From: Candidatus Kuenenia stuttgartensis
GTDB taxonomy: Bacteria; Planctomycetota; Planctomycetia; Planctomycetales; Planctomycetaceae
Direction of reading: 5' to 3'
DNA length: 64,000 nt
NCBI GenBank assembly: GCA_945906725.1
Contig: CAMDRI010000001.1
Span: 17,789-81,788 of the forward strand
Part shown: positions 1 to 10,105 of the stretch, piece by piece
How positions within the stretch are numbered: position 1 is the stretch's first letter
Layout of the letters: the number at the start of each line of letters is the position of its first letter
Program-made: the position numbers and the translations under genes
Notes under the pieces: model-generated
What the model saw: the letters and a program-made list of their open reading frames with translations, nothing else
Told to the model about the DNA's origin: nothing
The model's database searches: none

Positions 1-199
1 ACATTGTCGCCCAGCCATGCCGATCCAGGGTCCAATACATCGGGGCAAAAAAACGCCGTACAAAGCCGACATGCTGGATGAACGCGCGGAGAGTGGATAT
101 TCCTCTTGTTTCAGGGAGAGGTCCCCAGGCGGCGAACGAAATCATCCAGCCGAGGTCCGAAGACACCTCAATCCCAAACTTGAAACGAGGGAAGAGGTC

Positions 200-3100
200 A
201 TGACATTCCGGCTCGGACAATCGCTGCGATTCACTCTGCTCTTGGCCATCATCCTCGCTTCGACCGCAGATGGCGCGGAATATCCGGTGACATCGCCGCC
301 GCCGGACTTAAGAGTCGATCCGTTTCACAAGAAGTTCGTCAGCGCCAACGGCTATCCGATCGTCGCGTCGGGGACGGTCAACGACTACGCACTCAAGGAG
401 GCGGCGTACCTCGTCAACCTGATGTTGGCCAAGCGGCCGGACGTGCGCGATGCGATGATCAAGAGCGGCTCACGGCTGTGCATCCTCGCGCACAACGAGT
501 TCACAACCGAAGTGCCGGAGTTCGCGTGGCTGAAGCCAAAGGATTATTGGGACGCGCGGGCGCGCGGGACTGGCGGGTCGCAGAACGATCCGTATTGCTC
601 GTGTGGCGAGGAGAACTTGCTCGGCTACCCCGGCGATCCGTATTCGACCGAGAACATTTTGATTCACGAGTTCGCTCACAACATTCATCTGCGCGGCATG
701 GTCAACGTCGATTCGACGTTCGATCGTCGGTTGAAGGAATCCTACGATCGCGCGATGACCGCCGGCCTTTGGAAAGGCAAATACGCGGCGACCAATCATC
801 ACGAATACTTTGCCGAGGGAGTGCAGTCCTGGTTCGACAACAACCGCGAGAACGATCACGACCACAATCACGTTAACAATCGCGAAGAGTTGCTCGAATA
901 CGACCCCGGCCTGGCGGCGATGTGCCGTGAGGTCTTCGGCGAGACGAAACTCGCCTACACCAAGCCGACGACACGGCTGAAGGATCACCTCGCCGGCTAC
1001 GATCCGACCACTGCTCCGACATTCGTCTGGCCAGAACGGCTGAATGAGGCTCGCAAACAGATTCGCGAGAAGGCGATCAACCGCTCGAACGATGCGACGA
1101 GCGACGACAAAAAGCCGAACCCACTGCTGACGGTCGATCGGCTGTTTGAATCGAAAGACTTCGACGAGGAGGGGATCGGCACATTCGTTTGGAAGAAGAA
1201 GGGACCGGGGTACTTCACGTTGGACAAGCCGAAGAGCGGCACGCCCGGTCGCGAGTTGGTGTGGCACGACTCGGCCAGTGACGCGACGAAGGTCGTCGTA
1301 ACCGTCGAGATGCTGACGTCAACCACGACTCCGAAAGACGACAAGGGGAGCCGACCGGCGCTCAACGTCGAATCGTTCCAGTTCTCGGAAGACGAATCAA
1401 AGCTGCTGATCTTCACGAACAGCAAGCGTGTCTGGCGGCGAAACACGCGCGGCGACTATTGGGTGCTCGATATCGCGAAGAGCGAGCTGAAACAACTCGG
1501 CAGCAACGACAACGCCCGCGAAAAGCCCTCATCGATGATGTTCGCGAAGTTCTCGCCTGACGGTTCGCGCGTGGTGTTCGTGCGCGAGAACAATCTCTTC
1601 GTGCAGAACCTCGCCGACATGAGCATCATGCCACTGACGAAAGACGGTTCGGCGACGCTGATCAACGGGACGTCGGATTGGGTCTACGAAGAGGAACTTG
1701 ATCTGCGCGACGGTTATCGCTGGTCACCGGACGGGAAGTCGATCGCGTTCTGGCAAGTCGATGCGTCGATCGTCCGCGAGTTCTTCCTCATCAACAACAC
1801 GGATGACTCGTACTCAAAGCCGATCGGTATTCGGTATCCGAAGGTCGGCGAGCAGAACTCGTCCGTGCGAGTAGGCGTCGTCCCCGCGAGCGGCGGCGAG
1901 ACGAAGTGGCTCGACGTGCCTGGCAATCCGCGCGACCACTACCTCGCCCAGTTGGAGTGGACTCCCGACGGCCAGCAGCTCGCGCTGCAACAGTTCAATC
2001 GCTTACAGAACACGAACCGCGTGATGTTCGCCGATCCACAAACGGGAGCCATTCGCACGATCCTGACCGAGACCGATCCCGCGTGGCTCGAAAACGAGAA
2101 CCCGTTTCGCTGGGTGAAGCACGGCGAGCAGTTCGTCTGGATCAGCGAGCGCGACGGCTGGCGGCGACCGTACTTGGCGAGCGCTGCAGCCGATCCGCGA
2201 CGCATCGCTCAGGACCAGTTCGACATGATCGGCTTCGACGCGCTCGACGAGGCGACGAACTCGATTTATTTCTCTGCGTCACCCAACAACGCGACGCAGC
2301 GATACCTCTTCCGCGCGACGCTCGACGGCGAGAAGTCTGAGCGAGTGACTCCCGCCGACAAGCCCGGCTGGCACACCTACAATTTCTCGTCGGATGCGAA
2401 GTTCGCGGTCCACACGTTCTCGGCATTCATGCAGCGGCCGGTCAGCGAACTCGTCTCGCTGCCGGATCACAAGCACGTCCGCATGTTGGCCGCGAATGAA
2501 AAGCTGTGCGTGAAACTGGACGAGCTGAAGAAGCCGACGGCTGAATTCCTGCGGCTCAACATCGGCAACGGCGTCGAGCTGGATGCGTGGTGCTTGAAAC
2601 CTCCTGGCTTCGACGAGAAGGTCGACAAAAAATATCCGCTGCTGATCCACGTCTACGGCGAGCCTCACGGGCAGACGGTTCGCGACGCCTGGACCGGCAA
2701 GCGCGGGATGTGGCACTGGATGCTCGCTCAGCAAGGCTACGTCGTGGCGAGCGTGGACAATCGGGGTACGATGTCGCCGCGCGGCCGCGAGTTCCGCAAG
2801 GTCGTGCATCGCCAAGTCGGCATCCTGCATCCCGTCGAGCAAGCCGCCGCTACGCGCGAACTGCTCAAACGAATGCCGCAACTCGACCCAACTCGCGTCG
2901 GCATCTGGGGCTGGAGCGGCGGCGGTTCTTCCACGCTGCACGCCATGTTTCAGTTTCCTGATCTCTACCGGACAGGAATCTCGATCGCGCCGGTCCCCGA
3001 TCAAAAGCTCTACGACACGATCTACCAAGAGCGCTACATGGGCCTGCCTTCCGACAACGCCGACGGCTTCACGCGCGGCTCACCGATCACGCACGCCAAG

Positions 3101-3343
3101 AACCTGAAGGGCAATCTGCTGCTGATCCACGGAACCGGCGACGACAACTGTCACTACCAAGGAGTCGAACGGCTGATGAACGAGTTGATCGCTCACAACA
3201 AACCGTTCTCGCTGATGGCCTATCCGAACCGCAGCCATTCGATCTCCGAAGGCACCAACACAACCCGGCACCTCTTCAGCCTGATGACCGAGTACCTGCA
3301 TCAGAATCTGCCGCTGAAATCATCAACCATGACCACGAAATAG
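200..3343 (+). CDS. Secreted zincin-like (HExxH) domain fused to S9 prolyl oligopeptidase / dipeptidyl-peptidase IV
   Basis: ORF 17..3343; likely ATG at 200 (MTFRLGQSLRFTLLLAIILAST signal peptide). HEFAHNIH plus EYFAEG in N-terminal part; DPP-IV propeller and catalytic GWSGGG, GTGDDN, SHSISEG at C-terminus. Confidence 0.85.
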   Translation: MTFRLGQSLRFTLLLAIILASTADGAEYPVTSPPPDLRVDPFHKKFVSANGYPIVASGTVNDYALKEAAYLVNLMLAKRPDVRDAMIKSGSRLCILAHNEFTTEVPEFAWLKPKDYWDARARGTGGSQNDPYCSCGEENLLGYPGDPYSTENILIHEFAHNIHLRGMVNVDSTFDRRLKESYDRAMTAGLWKGKYAATNHHEYFAEGVQSWFDNNRENDHDHNHVNNREELLEYDPGLAAMCREVFGETKLAYTKPTTRLKDHLAGYDPTTAPTFVWPERLNEARKQIREKAINRSNDATSDDKKPNPLLTVDRLFESKDFDEEGIGTFVWKKKGPGYFTLDKPKSGTPGRELVWHDSASDATKVVVTVEMLTSTTTPKDDKGSRPALNVESFQFSEDESKLLIFTNSKRVWRRNTRGDYWVLDIAKSELKQLGSNDNAREKPSSMMFAKFSPDGSRVVFVRENNLFVQNLADMSIMPLTKDGSATLINGTSDWVYEEELDLRDGYRWSPDGKSIAFWQVDASIVREFFLINNTDDSYSKPIGIRYPKVGEQNSSVRVGVVPASGGETKWLDVPGNPRDHYLAQLEWTPDGQQLALQQFNRLQNTNRVMFADPQTGAIRTILTETDPAWLENENPFRWVKHGEQFVWISERDGWRRPYLASAAADPRRIAQDQFDMIGFDALDEATNSIYFSASPNNATQRYLFRATLDGEKSERVTPADKPGWHTYNFSSDAKFAVHTFSAFMQRPVSELVSLPDHKHVRMLAANEKLCVKLDELKKPTAEFLRLNIGNGVELDAWCLKPPGFDEKVDKKYPLLIHVYGEPHGQTVRDAWTGKRGMWHWMLAQQGYVVASVDNRGTMSPRGREFRKVVHRQVGILHPVEQAAATRELLKRMPQLDPTRVGIWGWSGGGSSTLHAMFQFPDLYRTGISIAPVPDQKLYDTIYQERYMGLPSDNADGFTRGSPITHAKNLKGNLLLIHGTGDDNCHYQGVERLMNELIAHNKPFSLMAYPNRSHSISEGTNTTRHLFSLMTEYLHQNLPLKSSTMTTK

Positions 3344-3409
3344 CACCATGCGCAAGCGAGTGATGAACCGCGGATTCGCGAACCACCGGACACTCGCTTG
3401 TGCGTCGTG

Positions 3410-4324
3410 CTAGTCAACGGGCCGCGTCGGCCAGAGGTAATCGAGCAACTCGACAGCGTGCCGGTAATCTGGCACGACGACATCCGCTCCGACGCCGATC
3501 AGGCGATCCCGTTTCCAGGGATCGGGCCGACCACTCTTGTCCTTCTCGTCACTGGCGACGGCGATCGCGGTGCCGCCGGCGGTTTTGATGTTGTCGACCT
3601 CGACGTAGCCGTCTCCGAAGCCGAGTAGCCGTGAGCCAGCCGCATTGTTCTCTCGCAAGATGCGTTCGATGACCATCTGCTTCGAGAAGTTTTGGAAGTC
3701 ATCGCGTGCGCCGTAAATGTGCCGGCCAAAAAACGGAGTCAGTCCAAGGAGGTCACACTCTTCGCGGACGTAAACCTCGTCGGTTCCGCTGGCGAGGTAC
3801 AGCGCGACACCACGCATTTGCAGCTCGCGCAGCAAATCGACGGAACCGGGGACGAGACATTCCTCGGCAGCGATTCGACCAGTGCGGAGTCCCTCGCGGC
3901 GATGATTGATTCGCACAAGCAGCCGATCGTGGTAGCGTTGTTTGTAAACTAGCGGGTCTTCGGGCGAGCCGCCTCGTTCCCGTACTTCCTCGGCCAAACG
4001 CATCATTTGATAGATCGTCTGCTTGCCGTTGAGCTGCATGATGAAGTCGAGTGAGAGTTTCGCCAGCTCGTCCTCCGATTCGGACGTGCCGGTTGCGCGG
4101 AGCACCTCGACCATCAGCGGCACCATGACCTCAGGCCAGCCCTCACGGACGAGACTCAGCGTTCCGTCGAAATCGAAGACGGCATGGCAAGGGGGTTCGA
4201 TAAGCGTCACTTCGCGGATGATCTCGATGGCAGTGGTGGCCAGGAACCGCGTCGGACCGATTTCTGTGACGCGGCGTTGGTAGTCAGTTTCGTGAGACAT
4301 GTCTGGAGAATAACGGCCAGTCAC
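3410..4324 (-). CDS. HAD-family hydrolase/phosphatase
   Basis: HAD motif FDFDGTLS, LASGTD motif II, GFGDGYVEV motif near C-terminus. Confidence 0.8.
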   Translation of the reverse strand: MTGRYSPDMSHETDYQRRVTEIGPTRFLATTAIEIIREVTLIEPPCHAVFDFDGTLSLVREGWPEVMVPLMVEVLRATGTSESEDELAKLSLDFIMQLNGKQTIYQMMRLAEEVRERGGSPEDPLVYKQRYHDRLLVRINHRREGLRTGRIAAEECLVPGSVDLLRELQMRGVALYLASGTDEVYVREECDLLGLTPFFGRHIYGARDDFQNFSKQMVIERILRENNAAGSRLLGFGDGYVEVDNIKTAGGTAIAVASDEKDKSGRPDPWKRDRLIGVGADVVVPDYRHAVELLDYLWPTRPVD

Positions 4325-4471
4325 CCAAGATTTCGACCGATTCGCCGAATCAGCCTGACCGTCGCTCGATGGCGAACGGCCCAGAAAATAGGTTCAATAC
4401 GAATTGCTCATGGTCGATGGCCTCGATTGCTTGTCGCGGTGGAGTCTGTGCGGCCAAATCTTTCTGTGAGG

Positions 4472-5416
4472 ATGCACGTCATGTTGTCGCACATCGTTCG
4501 AGGTTTTCGGTTGGGAAGTGTCTTGTCGTTGTCGCTGCTGGCAGCCGGATTCGCTTCACCCGCCCAGGCTCAGGTGAAGTTGGAGCACAAGTTTTCGGAC
4601 GGACGCAAGACCGTCACTCACACGATGATGAAGGTCAAGCAAACGCTGACCCTCGCCGGCATGGCTCAGGAAACGGAATCCGAACGATTCGCGATTTCCA
4701 CAGATCAAGCGGGCAAACGCGACGCGGATGGCAAAATTCGGATCGAGAAAAAGACCGACAAGCTGTCGGTGAATCTCAAGATCGCTGGGATGGAAGTGAC
4801 TTTCGATTCGGATGACCCCAGCAAGAAGGCGGCCAGTCCGATGCTCGAGCCGATCTGGAACATGATGCGAACCGCGATCAAGTTGAAGCCAGTTCTCGTC
4901 CGCGATAAGTCCGGAAAGGTGGTCGCGGTGGAAGGACTCGAGAATGCGGCCGACGGTGCCCCGGAAGAATTCCGCGGAGACTTCGAGCCGGAGAAAATTA
5001 AGAAGACCGCAAATCAAGATTTCGAGACTCTGCCCAGCGAAGCGATCAAGCCGGGCGCCACCTGGGCGAAGGAATCTGATATGCCGCTCGGCGGCGGTCA
5101 GACTATGACGTTTACGACCGACTACAAATACATCGGTGAAGTCCAAGAGGGGGGCAAGAAGCTGGACAAGATCGAAGCCAAGGTGACCGCCGTCTCGCTG
5201 ACGATTGCCAATAATCCCATGGTGAAACTCACCAAGTGCGAGTTGAAGCCGACCGAATCCACCGAGACGTTGCTGTTCGATCGCGAGGCGGGTGAGCAGT
5301 ATTCGTCGAAGAGCAAAACGCGAATTCAAGGAGTCGTCGATCTCGAGATCAACGGCATGGCGTTTCCCGGAAAGTTGGACCTGACGATCGAGATCGAAGC
5401 AGTACGACAACCTTAA
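4472..5416 (+). CDS. Secreted protein, DUF6263-like
   Basis: ATG 4472 followed by signal peptide (LSHIVRGFRLGSVLSLSLLAAGFASPAQA); body with GATW / MTFTTDYKYIG style pattern. Confidence 0.6.
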   Translation: MHVMLSHIVRGFRLGSVLSLSLLAAGFASPAQAQVKLEHKFSDGRKTVTHTMMKVKQTLTLAGMAQETESERFAISTDQAGKRDADGKIRIEKKTDKLSVNLKIAGMEVTFDSDDPSKKAASPMLEPIWNMMRTAIKLKPVLVRDKSGKVVAVEGLENAADGAPEEFRGDFEPEKIKKTANQDFETLPSEAIKPGATWAKESDMPLGGGQTMTFTTDYKYIGEVQEGGKKLDKIEAKVTAVSLTIANNPMVKLTKCELKPTESTETLLFDREAGEQYSSKSKTRIQGVVDLEINGMAFPGKLDLTIEIEAVRQP

Positions 5417-5445
5417 ACCCGGACGGATGGTTACACCCCCTCGAG

Positions 5446-5475
5446 AAGAGCGGCCACTGGGCCGCTTTTCGCTTT
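5446..5475 (+). terminator. Hairpin terminator-like sequence
   Basis: AGCGGCC-act-GGGCCGCTTTTCGCTTTT between the DUF6263-like gene and sixA. Confidence 0.55.
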
Positions 5476-5489
5476 TGAAAAAGGCCGCG

Positions 5490-5954
5490 ATGCGACTCTT
5501 GCTGATTCGACATGCCCGCGCCGTTTCCAATCACAATCTTCCGGATGCAGAACGTCCGCTGACCAAGGAAGGCCGATGCGAATTTGAACGAGTGGCTCAG
5601 GACGTGATCGGCATGGGGGCAACTCCCGAATGCATCTTTCATAGCCCGGCACGCCGCACGACCGAGACCGCGAGCATCCTGGCTGCGGCATCCCGACTTC
5701 CGGCTCACGCACTGAACATGGCAACGTGGCTGGCTCTGGGCAATTGTTGCCAGGACGTTTTGCCAATGCTCGCTCAGCTCTCGGTCGATGTGACCGCACT
5801 CGTTGGGCACGAGCCGATCATGAGTTCGCTGACGGCGATGTTGATGGGCGGCGGGCGAGTGTCATTCTCGCCGGGAACCAGTGCGTGTCTGGAGTTCGAC
5901 AAAGCCATCGAAGTCGGACAGGGCCGGCTGCTGTGGATGCTGGAACCGCGATGA
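5490..5954 (+). CDS. sixA: Phosphohistidine phosphatase SixA-like (histidine phosphatase superfamily)
   Basis: MRLLLIRHARAVSNHN RHG-type motif, SPARRTTETA, VGHEPIMS. Confidence 0.8.
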   Translation: MRLLLIRHARAVSNHNLPDAERPLTKEGRCEFERVAQDVIGMGATPECIFHSPARRTTETASILAAASRLPAHALNMATWLALGNCCQDVLPMLAQLSVDVTALVGHEPIMSSLTAMLMGGGRVSFSPGTSACLEFDKAIEVGQGRLLWMLEPR

Positions 5955-5964
5955 GCATGGACAG

Positions 5965-7068
5965 CTACGTTGGGGATGCCGCCAGCGACTCCAACAAGCT
6001 GGGCCGGCGATAGTGTTTGGGAATCTCGCCGAGATTTCGGTGAGCGATCAACTCCGCCACGATGCTGACAGCGATCTCCGGCACGGTTTGCGAACCGATG
6101 TCGAGGCCCAGCGGGGCATACACGCGAGCCAGGGCTTCGCGCGAGATGCCATCTCGCAGCAAGTCCTCGAAGATCATTTTGATCTTCCGCTGACTTCCGA
6201 TCAGGCCAACGTAGCGAGCCGGTGTTTCGGCGAGATGATACAAAGCCTCTTCGTCGTGCTGATGACCGCGAGTCACGATCAGGCAGTAGGTGTTGTGGTC
6301 GATGTCGAGCCCGCTGAGCGACGCATCGATCTCGCCAACGATCAGCCGCTTGGCCTGCGGGAATCGCTCGGCGTTGCAGTATTGCTCGCGATCATCGACG
6401 GCCCAGACGTCAAAGTCGCAGGCGGCCGCGAGTTCGCCGACTTTCTGGCCGACGTGTCCGGCTCCGACTATGACCAATCGGCAGCGACGCAGATGTGGCA
6501 AGAACGAAACACCCTCCACGACGTACGGCCGAGGCCGCTGCGACAACGGTCGCAGTTGCTGTCCAATCGAATTTGGTAGCGACTTCGTCGTGCCGTCCTG
6601 ACTGGCGGTCGCGATCACTTCGCCAGAATCGTTGAGCAGAAAACGATCGGCAGCTTGTCCGTCCGCCTTCTCCGGGTCGAGGATCACGGCCTCGGTGCAA
6701 CCTTGGTCGGTCGCGAGTTGTTCCAGCAGTCGGCGGTAGTAGCCGAACTCCGCTTCGCCGCGCACGGGATCGACCAGCATTTTCATCCGGCCGCCGCAGA
6801 TCAGACCGTCGTCCCAGCCGTAATCACTGTCGAGGTTGAATGTCAGCAACTCTGTCTGACCCGCATCGAGCAATCTCAACGCCCGCCGTTTGACCTCTGC
6901 CTCGACGCAGCCGCCGCCAAGCGTGCCGACTTGCGAGCCGTCCGGGAAGACGAGCATCGTCGCACCCGCCTTTTGCGGGGTGGACCCGCGAGTCTCGACG
7001 AGCGCGGTGTACGCGACCGGCTGATGACGTGAAACCGCTTCGCTCAGTTGTTGAAGAACGTGTTGCAT
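5965..7068 (-). CDS. XdhC/CoxI family protein
   Basis: GSTPQKAGATMLVF, GTLGGGCVEAEV, IVGAGHVGQKVGELAAACDFDVWAVDDRE, YVGLIGSQRK. Confidence 0.9.
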   Translation of the reverse strand: MQHVLQQLSEAVSRHQPVAYTALVETRGSTPQKAGATMLVFPDGSQVGTLGGGCVEAEVKRRALRLLDAGQTELLTFNLDSDYGWDDGLICGGRMKMLVDPVRGEAEFGYYRRLLEQLATDQGCTEAVILDPEKADGQAADRFLLNDSGEVIATASQDGTTKSLPNSIGQQLRPLSQRPRPYVVEGVSFLPHLRRCRLVIVGAGHVGQKVGELAAACDFDVWAVDDREQYCNAERFPQAKRLIVGEIDASLSGLDIDHNTYCLIVTRGHQHDEEALYHLAETPARYVGLIGSQRKIKMIFEDLLRDGISREALARVYAPLGLDIGSQTVPEIAVSIVAELIAHRNLGEIPKHYRRPSLLESLAASPT

Positions 7069-7134
7069 GACGAATCGGAAGCTCCAGGAAAATGACGTCG
7101 CTTCGGAACGAGGCGATCGGGTGACATTCCAAAC

Positions 7135-7176
7135 AAAAAGGCCTTCTCACGCGAGCGAGAAGACCCTTTTGTTTTT
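7135..7176. terminator. Bidirectional hairpin terminator
   Basis: AAAAAGGCCTTCTCacgcgagcGAGAAGACCCTTTTGTTTTTT between xdhC and the small ORF at 7196. Confidence 0.6.
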
Positions 7177-7195
7177 TGCGGTGGCGAAACCGTGG

Positions 7196-7411
7196 TCAAC
7201 GTTTCGCAGTGGAATTCAGAGTTTCGAGTTCCGAATTGAGCGGCAAATCGGACGCGAGGAGCGGATGACACTCGAGGTCCGTCAGGTCGAATTCGCCGCC
7301 AAGTTCGTCCACGTCGAACTCCTGGCCCAGCGAGACCAACCCCAAATCAGCAATTGGTACCGGTGTGCGATCCATCGCAGTTAACTCCTCGGAAGAAAAG
7401 ATGACAGACAT
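7196..7411 (-). CDS. Small acidic protein/peptide of unknown function
   Basis: In-frame ATG at about 7411 (MSVIFSSEELTAMDRTPVPIADLGLVSLGQEFDVDELGGEFDLTDLECHP...) or internal ATG preceded by GAGGAG; flanked by terminator at 7135-7176. Confidence 0.35.
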   Translation of the reverse strand: MSVIFSSEELTAMDRTPVPIADLGLVSLGQEFDVDELGGEFDLTDLECHPLLASDLPLNSELETLNSTAKR

Positions 7412-7572
7412 TTTGAAAACCTCAACAAGAGTCAAAAAAGAAAACGGACAAAACGAAAACGAACTGACTGCGACGATACCGGTCAAAGGTTAAGCAAAAA
7501 TGAAGCTCGGCCTCCGAACGAAGGAATAGAAGCAAAAAGAGCACGAAGGCCGAGTGACAAATCGCGGGAATG

Positions 7573-8751
7573 TCACCGGCCGGCCAGCAATTCGCGGGTG
7601 GCGGACAGTTCGCGGGCCAGGCCAGTGACCAAATCAGGCTTGTCGCCGCCGGGGAGGACGTTCCAGGTGTAAGTCTCGACCTCCAAATGCGGGGCGTAGG
7701 CCAACTTTGTGACCGCGTCCATCGCTTTTTTCAGGTCAGCGCGAGTTGTTTCGAGCGGCCCGATCCGCTCGGCATCGACTGGAACGTGAAAATGAATCCG
7801 CCAACAGTCGGCCAACGCGAAGTCCACCGGCGGAGTGCGAGCCAACTCGGTGGTCAAGTCGAGTATTCGCCGCACGTCACCAGACGGTGATCGAGCGAAC
7901 GTCTGGTGCAAATATCGCGGCTCAACGAAGTGAGCCAGTGCCTCGCGCGCGTCGGCGTTCGTTCCTGGGTTCGTCACTTGCAGAGCACAAGTGATGTGAA
8001 CCTTGTTGATGCGAATTTCCTCGCGAGCCAGCGATGCAATCGATTCTGCGACGTCTTCGAACTCCACTGACTGATGGCAGACGTCGTAGCAGACACCCAG
8101 ATGCCGTTCGACCGCTTCGAGTGCGTGTTCGCTCGCCGCGCGATCACGCAGCCGACGGAAGAAAGAAATCGTTTCGGCCGTCGTTTCGAGCACACAACAC
8201 GGCTCCGGTTCGATCGCCAGTCGAATCGTCTGACCGGATTCGGACTTCAACCGGGCCAACCGCTGCGCGAAGTCGATCAAGTTGCGAATGCAGTTCGCCT
8301 CGAAGTCCGGAGTTGTCGCTAGCGTCTTGAATCCCAGCGGCACCGTCGAGAGGCTGCCATCTGGTTCGGCCGGGAGCGTCGCGCGAATCAATTCGGCCAA
8401 CACGCAAGCACAATCCCACGAGTACTCCAACCGGCTGAGCTGCGTCCAATCGGGCAGGTAGACGTTTTCTTTGACTCGCTCGCTGTGAAAGTCGCCAAAC
8501 GGAAAGGCGTTGAGCGTGTAGGTACACAGTCCCAATTTTTCCAGACGTGCCGCGAAGCGTCTCGCTCCGTCCGCCTCGGCCAACAATTCGCGGATCACCG
8601 GCTGGGCCAGCCACAATCCAGCGGCCAACGGAGAGCCGAATCGCTGTCCGGCCGGGACCGTGAACTCGGTCAGTCCACGCTCGACCTGAGCCGCCGTCAG
8701 GCCCGGATGCACGTTGGTGCAATAACTCAGAGGCAACGAACTCAGCGACAT
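7573..8751 (-). CDS. eboE: Metabolite traffic protein EboE-like (TIM-barrel)
   Basis: SYCTNVHPG start, LGLCTYTLNAFPFGDFH, LAIEPEPCCVLETT, GVCYDVCHQSVEFED, HFHVPVD, LEVETYTWNVLPG. Confidence 0.8.
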   Translation of the reverse strand: MSLSSLPLSYCTNVHPGLTAAQVERGLTEFTVPAGQRFGSPLAAGLWLAQPVIRELLAEADGARRFAARLEKLGLCTYTLNAFPFGDFHSERVKENVYLPDWTQLSRLEYSWDCACVLAELIRATLPAEPDGSLSTVPLGFKTLATTPDFEANCIRNLIDFAQRLARLKSESGQTIRLAIEPEPCCVLETTAETISFFRRLRDRAASEHALEAVERHLGVCYDVCHQSVEFEDVAESIASLAREEIRINKVHITCALQVTNPGTNADAREALAHFVEPRYLHQTFARSPSGDVRRILDLTTELARTPPVDFALADCWRIHFHVPVDAERIGPLETTRADLKKAMDAVTKLAYAPHLEVETYTWNVLPGGDKPDLVTGLARELSATRELLAGR

Positions 8752-8764
8752 GATGTCCTCTCGA

Positions 8765-10105
8765 TCAACCTCGGCGAATCGCTTCCATCGGTGACAGACG
8801 CATAGCCCAGACGGCCGGATACAAGCCGCCGAGTAACCCGATGATGGTGCTGAACACGACGCTAAATGCCAGCAGGCCGGGACTCGCGAACAAGTTCACG
8901 CGGTCGGGCCAGCGAGCATTGACGACGATCGTTACCGTCCAACCAATCAGTCCGCCGAGCACTCCACCACCCAAGCCGAGCGTCGCACTTTCGACTGTGA
9001 TCAGTTTCAAAACGTGCCACGGCGACCAACCATTCGCTTTGAGAATTCCGAATTCGATGACCCGCTCCGTCACGCTCATCAGCATCGTATTGACGATGCT
9101 CAGCACGGCGATCGTCATGCCGATCCCCGTCAGCAGCGCCAGAATCAGATTCAAGTCCTCGCTCAACTCCTTGAAGCGATCGGAAAAATCGGAAGCGTTA
9201 CGAACCTCGACCGGCGAAGGCGGTTTCGATGTCGTGCGAGCAGGTATCGATTCCGCGGTCGCTGAATCCACCTCGGAGTTTGAGCCAGAAAATGTGTTGA
9301 CCAACCAGCCCACGACGCTCTTCGATTCCGACTTGCTCGAACCCTTCGGCTGCCCCAATCCCGCGAGCGAGAGCAACGACATCGGCGAACCGGTGGTCAA
9401 CGGCCGATCTTGCAAGAGTTCTTTGACGCGCCGTCCAACCTCTTCATTCGAAGCGCTGCCATCCGGCTCGACGTAGTACCCGCTGACCGCTTGCGGGTCG
9501 AACCAGCCGAGCTGCCGCAACGTATCACCATCGACCAGAATCGCGATGTCCAGCAGCAACGAACCAACGTGGTACAAGCCGACGATCTCGAAGTCGATGC
9601 CGTTGACGCTCATCGTGTCGCCAATCTTCTTCCGATGCTCCTCGGCGATCTGGCGGCTGATGACGACTTTCTGCTGACCGGCATCGTCCCGCGACAAGAA
9701 TCGCCCCTCAATAATCGACTCGGTGTAAACCCCTTTTCGCAATTTTAGACGCGAGGGGACGTCTACACCGAACAGAAAACGCGGCGGAGCCATCACCGGT
9801 TTGTCCTCGATGATGTTGGCTCGCATCCAAACTTCGGGAGCCACGACATGCACGCCAGGGACGCGCTCCAAGTCCGCCTTCCAATCCTTCGGCAGTCGCG
9901 AGAACAACGGGATCGGCGCGCCCGCCTGCATCACGATCAAACCCGGGATGCTCTTAAAGCTGCGATCAAACGTCTGCTCCAGCCCGCGCGCGACCGAGAA
10001 CAGTCCCACCATCCCCGCGATCGCGACCGTCAGCCCCAGCAACGACAACGCCGAGCGTGCTGGTCGGCTGAGCAAATTGCGAAGGGCGAATTTCCACATG
10101 CTCAC
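8765..10105 (-). CDS. ABC transporter permease, MacB/FtsX-type
   Basis: WKFALRNLLSRPARSALSLLGLTVAIAGMVG; FtsX domain LSIVNTMLMSVTERVIEFGILKANG. Confidence 0.85.
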   Translation of the reverse strand: MSMWKFALRNLLSRPARSALSLLGLTVAIAGMVGLFSVARGLEQTFDRSFKSIPGLIVMQAGAPIPLFSRLPKDWKADLERVPGVHVVAPEVWMRANIIEDKPVMAPPRFLFGVDVPSRLKLRKGVYTESIIEGRFLSRDDAGQQKVVISRQIAEEHRKKIGDTMSVNGIDFEIVGLYHVGSLLLDIAILVDGDTLRQLGWFDPQAVSGYYVEPDGSASNEEVGRRVKELLQDRPLTTGSPMSLLSLAGLGQPKGSSKSESKSVVGWLVNTFSGSNSEVDSATAESIPARTTSKPPSPVEVRNASDFSDRFKELSEDLNLILALLTGIGMTIAVLSIVNTMLMSVTERVIEFGILKANGWSPWHVLKLITVESATLGLGGGVLGGLIGWTVTIVVNARWPDRVNLFASPGLLAFSVVFSTIIGLLGGLYPAVWAMRLSPMEAIRRG

